Below, piece after piece: positions 6,059-7,932 of a stretch of 7,932 nt of DNA. Below the pieces are notes generated by a model. That model saw only the letters and a program-made list of their open reading frames with translations. It ran no database searches and had not been told where the DNA came from. Source of the DNA: UBA3222 sp002363035 (GTDB taxonomy: Bacteria > Verrucomicrobiota > Verrucomicrobiia > Opitutales > UBA9783). Numbering within the stretch: the first letter of the stretch is position 1; each line of letters begins with the position of its first letter. The stretch covers positions 1 to 7,932 of the forward strand of contig CAMPCR010000040.1 in NCBI GenBank assembly GCA_946646575.1. The letters run 5' to 3'. A program made the position numbers and the translations under genes.

Positions 6059-6081
6059 AACGGTTTCAATGCAAAACCGTT
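6059..6081. promoter_or_regulatory. 8-bp inverted repeat just before the regulator-like start, possible operator
   Basis: AACGGTTT (6059-6066) and AAACCGTT (6074-6081) form a perfect 8-bp dyad with a 7-base spacer. It ends five bases before the ATG at 6087. It could be a binding site for a dimeric repressor (including autoregulation) or an RNA hairpin that masks the ribosome-binding region. The proposed start has no Shine-Dalgarno sequence. Confidence 0.4.
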
Positions 6082-6086
6082 GTCTC

Positions 6087-7001
6087 ATGAAGAGAATTCT
6101 ATTTGCCATTCCCGATGGTTCGGATCCGTTCGCAGCGGGTGATGAGTGTAACGAAGGAGCCGTTTTGCGCCTGGTACGGGAACGATCGTTTGACAGAATT
6201 GTTCTGTTGGGTCTGCCGGGTTATCGGCTGAACGTCACACTGACCGAGCGGGCGTTTGCCGTTCGTTTCCCGAAGAAAGCGGTGCAATCGTATATGCCGG
6301 ATATTCCGTCGTTGTCGTACAAGGGGCTTTTTAACAATTTTAAAAAGGTTCTTGAGGTTGAAACGTCGGATTTGCAAACGAAGGATCATTTGACGTTTTT
6401 GCTCCCGTCCGCCGCGGAAGACCCGATCCTGGATTGTCTGTTGCTTTCGGTGTTGTCGTTGCCGCAAAAAGTGGAGATGTGTCAGGCGGAACCGCCGACC
6501 GATGCGTGGGTTCAACAGGCTTTTCAAACGGAAGAGGATGCGTTCGAATGGCACGATTCGGCGACGGACAAAGATGAGGATAAGACCTTTCTTTCGTCCG
6601 AACAGCTGGATTTTCTGTATCGTACGTGGGAGCAAAACAAGGCTTTTTGCATGAAAACGCGGAATACGGCGCAACAGAAGGCGGTTGCACGGGCGATGCG
6701 CCTTTACGGTCAAACGAGCGGAAATTCGTATCGCGATATTGATTGTTCGGATGTTCCCGAAGATATCTCAAACGAACTTTTGTGGGGTTATGAGGCGAAC
6801 ACGGATGGCAAAACCTTTGTGCGGGACGGTTTGTTGACAAAGCAAAATGCGGGTCTGTCGCTGTCGGGATGGGATGCATTTTCGGAAGAGTTGAAAAGCA
6901 ACATCGCAGCGTTTTTGTCGAAATCCGGTCACCACTTTATGGCACTGTCGAATACCGAAGATGAATTTTCGCAGATTCCGACTTGTACATTGCCGAATTA
7001 G
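6087..7001 (+). CDS. CARF-like (RtcR-type N-terminus) protein with degenerate, truncated sigma-54 activator AAA+ domain
   Basis: The start is ATG 6087: MKRILFAIPDGSDPF matches the usual beginning of RtcR-like sensor domains; ATG 6069 and TTG 6039 are alternatives. Residues 1-140 look like the Rossmann-type CARF-like domain: a first strand, SFDRIVLLGLPG (34-45), LTFLLPS (102-108), then QKVEMCQAEPP. Residues 195-295 align almost without gaps to a sigma-54 activator ATPase: ARAMRLYGQTS, DIDCSDVPEDISNELLWGYE (217-236), DGLLTKQNAGLSLSGWDAFS (247-266), EELKSNIAAFL, and HHFMALSN at sensor I. The catalytic parts are gone: TRNTAQQK (191-198) stands where GETGTGKE should be, ANTDGK where KGAFTGA should be, and SLSG replaces the Walker B FLDE. 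The protein ends after sensor I, with no arginine finger, lid or Fis-type HTH. It cannot be a normal sigma-54 activator. The frame is intact over 304 codons. Confidence 0.7.
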   Translation: MKRILFAIPDGSDPFAAGDECNEGAVLRLVRERSFDRIVLLGLPGYRLNVTLTERAFAVRFPKKAVQSYMPDIPSLSYKGLFNNFKKVLEVETSDLQTKDHLTFLLPSAAEDPILDCLLLSVLSLPQKVEMCQAEPPTDAWVQQAFQTEEDAFEWHDSATDKDEDKTFLSSEQLDFLYRTWEQNKAFCMKTRNTAQQKAVARAMRLYGQTSGNSYRDIDCSDVPEDISNELLWGYEANTDGKTFVRDGLLTKQNAGLSLSGWDAFSEELKSNIAAFLSKSGHHFMALSNTEDEFSQIPTCTLPN

Positions 7002-7046
7002 CCGCTTTGAACGGTTGAAAAATATCGCGGCTTTCGGCATTTTTTT

Positions 7047-7091
7047 GACGACGACGGCGCGAACGGTTTTAGGGCGCGTTGTGTCATCGTC
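7047..7091. other. Long imperfect hairpin between the regulator-like gene and the kinase gene
   Basis: The left arm (7047-7061, starting GACGACGAC and ending GCGCG) and the right arm (7075-7091, CGCG through GTCATCGTC) pair with one mismatch and a small internal loop around a 13-base loop. It sits in the 170-base spacer 7002-7171 and is followed by moderate T runs (7094-7097, 7105-7109). It may end the upstream transcript or be a structured leader. No gene is visible in this spacer. Confidence 0.35.
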
Positions 7092-7117
7092 GGTTTTGCA
7101 ACGGTTTTTGCGGGAAA

Positions 7118-7146
7118 TTGATCGAGCATGTTTGAATTGACAAAAT
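7118..7146 (+). promoter_or_regulatory. Candidate sigma-70 promoter for the kinase gene
   Basis: TTGATC (7118-7123) and CAAAAT (7141-7146) each match the -35 and -10 consensus at four of six positions and are 17 bases apart. Transcription would start near 7153, giving a leader of about 19 bases that contains the AAAGGGG ribosome-binding sequence. A perfect TTGACA at 7137-7142 also exists, but its matching -10 would fall on the ribosome-binding site, so I consider it less likely. Confidence 0.25.
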
Positions 7147-7160
7147 TCGGTCGTCGAACT

Positions 7161-7167
7161 AAAGGGG
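7161..7167 (+). promoter_or_regulatory. Shine-Dalgarno site of the kinase gene
   Basis: AAAGGGG lies four bases before the ATG at 7172. It is the clearest purine-rich ribosome-binding sequence in the window; most other genes here lack one. It fixes the start of the kinase reading frame. Confidence 0.5.
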
Positions 7168-7171
7168 ATAT

Positions 7172-7932
7172 ATGCAGTCGTATTTTACGAACAAGGACGA
7201 TTTTCTTGCCATCATTCGGCAACACGTTCCGCAGGTTCTTGAAAACTCCGTGTCGTTTATCAAAACCGGCTGGACGAACATCGTTATCTGCGCTTCCGAC
7301 GGGAAAGACGAGTATTTTTTCCGTTTCCCGCGCAATTCTTTCTTCGCAAGAATGATGTTGAAAGATCATTCGTTCTGCACGTTTATTAAGGACAAAATCA
7401 CTTTTCGCGTGCCCGAGTTGCAACTGTTTTACGACAACGATCGCCCGTTCAGCATGCACAAAAAAATTCGCGGCTGGTCGTTGAGCGAACGTTTAAAATT
7501 CCTGTCGCAACAAGCCGTTACCAACGTGGCTTACGATGTGGTGCGTCTCATCAAAGAATTGGATCAGGTCGATCCGCGCCGCCTGCCGAACGCCTGCAAC
7601 ATGTACGTTTCGAAGTTTTTGGATGAACTGTCGACGGTTTCGGGTGCGCCGTATGATGAGGATAAAATGGCGCCGTTGCGTGAAGAGGAAGCCGAACCGC
7701 ACACGGTACACGGCGATCTCAATCCAGGGAACATTCTTTTAGATGAAAACGACCGCGTTGTCGGCGTGATTGATTTTGCGTTTGCCGGCATTTCGGGACG
7801 TTGCACGGACATTTCGCGCATGATCGGACGCACGACCGAAAAGTTCAAACGCCCTTTGTTGGAAGCCTATCATTCCCTGATGCACCGTTCCGTCGATCGG
7901 GAACAGGCGGAGAAGATTGTTCGCCTGTGGAA
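7172..7932 (+). CDS. APH/choline-kinase-like phosphotransferase (3' end cut off)
   Basis: Member of the aminoglycoside phosphotransferase (APH) fold, ATP-dependent kinases of small hydroxylated molecules (aminoglycosides, choline, homoserine, sugars). 253 residues are visible with no stop before the window ends; typical members run 270-350. The N-lobe holds IKTGWTNIVI (30-39) and EYFFRFPRNSFFARMMLKDH (47-66). The C-lobe holds the catalytic loop VHGDLNPGN (179-187; catalytic Asp182 and metal-ligand Asn187), then LLDENDRVVGVIDFAFAG (189-206), with Asp201 as the metal-binding DFG-like Asp. MHKKIRGWSL (95-104) is the hinge region. All catalytic residues are present, so it should be active. The sequence style recalls phosphotransferases of host-associated bacteria, from memory; antibiotic resistance should not be inferred. 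It follows the regulator-like gene after 170 bases, with its own ribosome-binding site, so co-transcription is uncertain. Confidence 0.88.
   Translation, partial: MQSYFTNKDDFLAIIRQHVPQVLENSVSFIKTGWTNIVICASDGKDEYFFRFPRNSFFARMMLKDHSFCTFIKDKITFRVPELQLFYDNDRPFSMHKKIRGWSLSERLKFLSQQAVTNVAYDVVRLIKELDQVDPRRLPNACNMYVSKFLDELSTVSGAPYDEDKMAPLREEEAEPHTVHGDLNPGNILLDENDRVVGVIDFAFAGISGRCTDISRMIGRTTEKFKRPLLEAYHSLMHRSVDREQAEKIVRLW

Noticed and set aside
6549..6565. TGGCACGATTCGGCGAC as a second sigma-54 promoter.
   Set aside because: The -12 half lacks the TTGC element, and the site lies inside the CARF-like gene with no gene start downstream at a suitable distance.
1..7932. CRISPR arrays, insertion sequences, attachment sites and tRNA/rRNA genes.
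   Set aside because: No regularly spaced repeats, transposase motifs, terminal inverted repeats or RNA gene folds were seen on either strand. A CARF-like domain alone is not evidence for CRISPR.

Overview
The window reads as bacterial chromosome from a host-dependent (probably intracellular) organism. The strongest lifestyle marker is a full-length nucleotide (ATP/ADP-type) transporter of the Tlc/NTT family at 1147-2649, a family found almost only in energy parasites and intracellular symbionts such as Rickettsiales and Chlamydiae, and in plastids. From memory, the style of RsmG, guanylate kinase, the six-segment membrane protein and the CARF/sigma-54-type regulator remnant resembles Verrucomicrobiota (Opitutae side). 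That lineage call is unchecked. Most genes lack a clear Shine-Dalgarno sequence and at least two appear to start with GTG.

Layout. 1-939 (+): Sua5/TsaC threonylcarbamoyl-AMP synthase, 5' end outside the window. 940-1146: spacer with a hairpin-plus-T-tract terminator and a TTGACA box. 1147-2649 (+): nucleotide transporter. 2747-3361 (+): RsmG 16S rRNA methyltransferase. 3362-3793: AT-rich gene-free block that ends in a near-perfect sigma-54 (-24/-12) promoter at 3763-3779. 3794-4198 (+): 134-residue protein of unknown function driven by that promoter. 4195-4770 (-): guanylate kinase, whose stop codon interlocks with the preceding gene in one TTAA. 4771-5208: no convincing gene, but two tandem hairpins. 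5209-5352 (+): possible 47-residue protein, whose stop interlocks with the next gene. 5349-6035 (-): six-segment membrane protein. 5983-6081: cluster of three inverted repeats. 6087-7001 (+): CARF-like N-terminus fused to a degraded, truncated sigma-54 activator AAA+ domain. 7002-7171: structured spacer. 7172-7932 (+): APH-family small-molecule kinase, running off the window.

How it fits together. The core genes (tRNA t6A synthesis, 16S m7G527 methylation, GDP supply) are housekeeping functions scattered between accessory genes. The transporter would import host nucleotides, and guanylate kinase acts in the same nucleotide economy. The most unusual pairing is a textbook sigma-54 promoter in the same window as a sigma-54 activator relative that has lost Walker A, Walker B, the GAFTGA loop and any DNA-binding domain. 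Sigma-54 control therefore seems to be (or to have been) active in this genome, while this particular regulator has decayed or been turned into a stand-alone CARF-like sensor.
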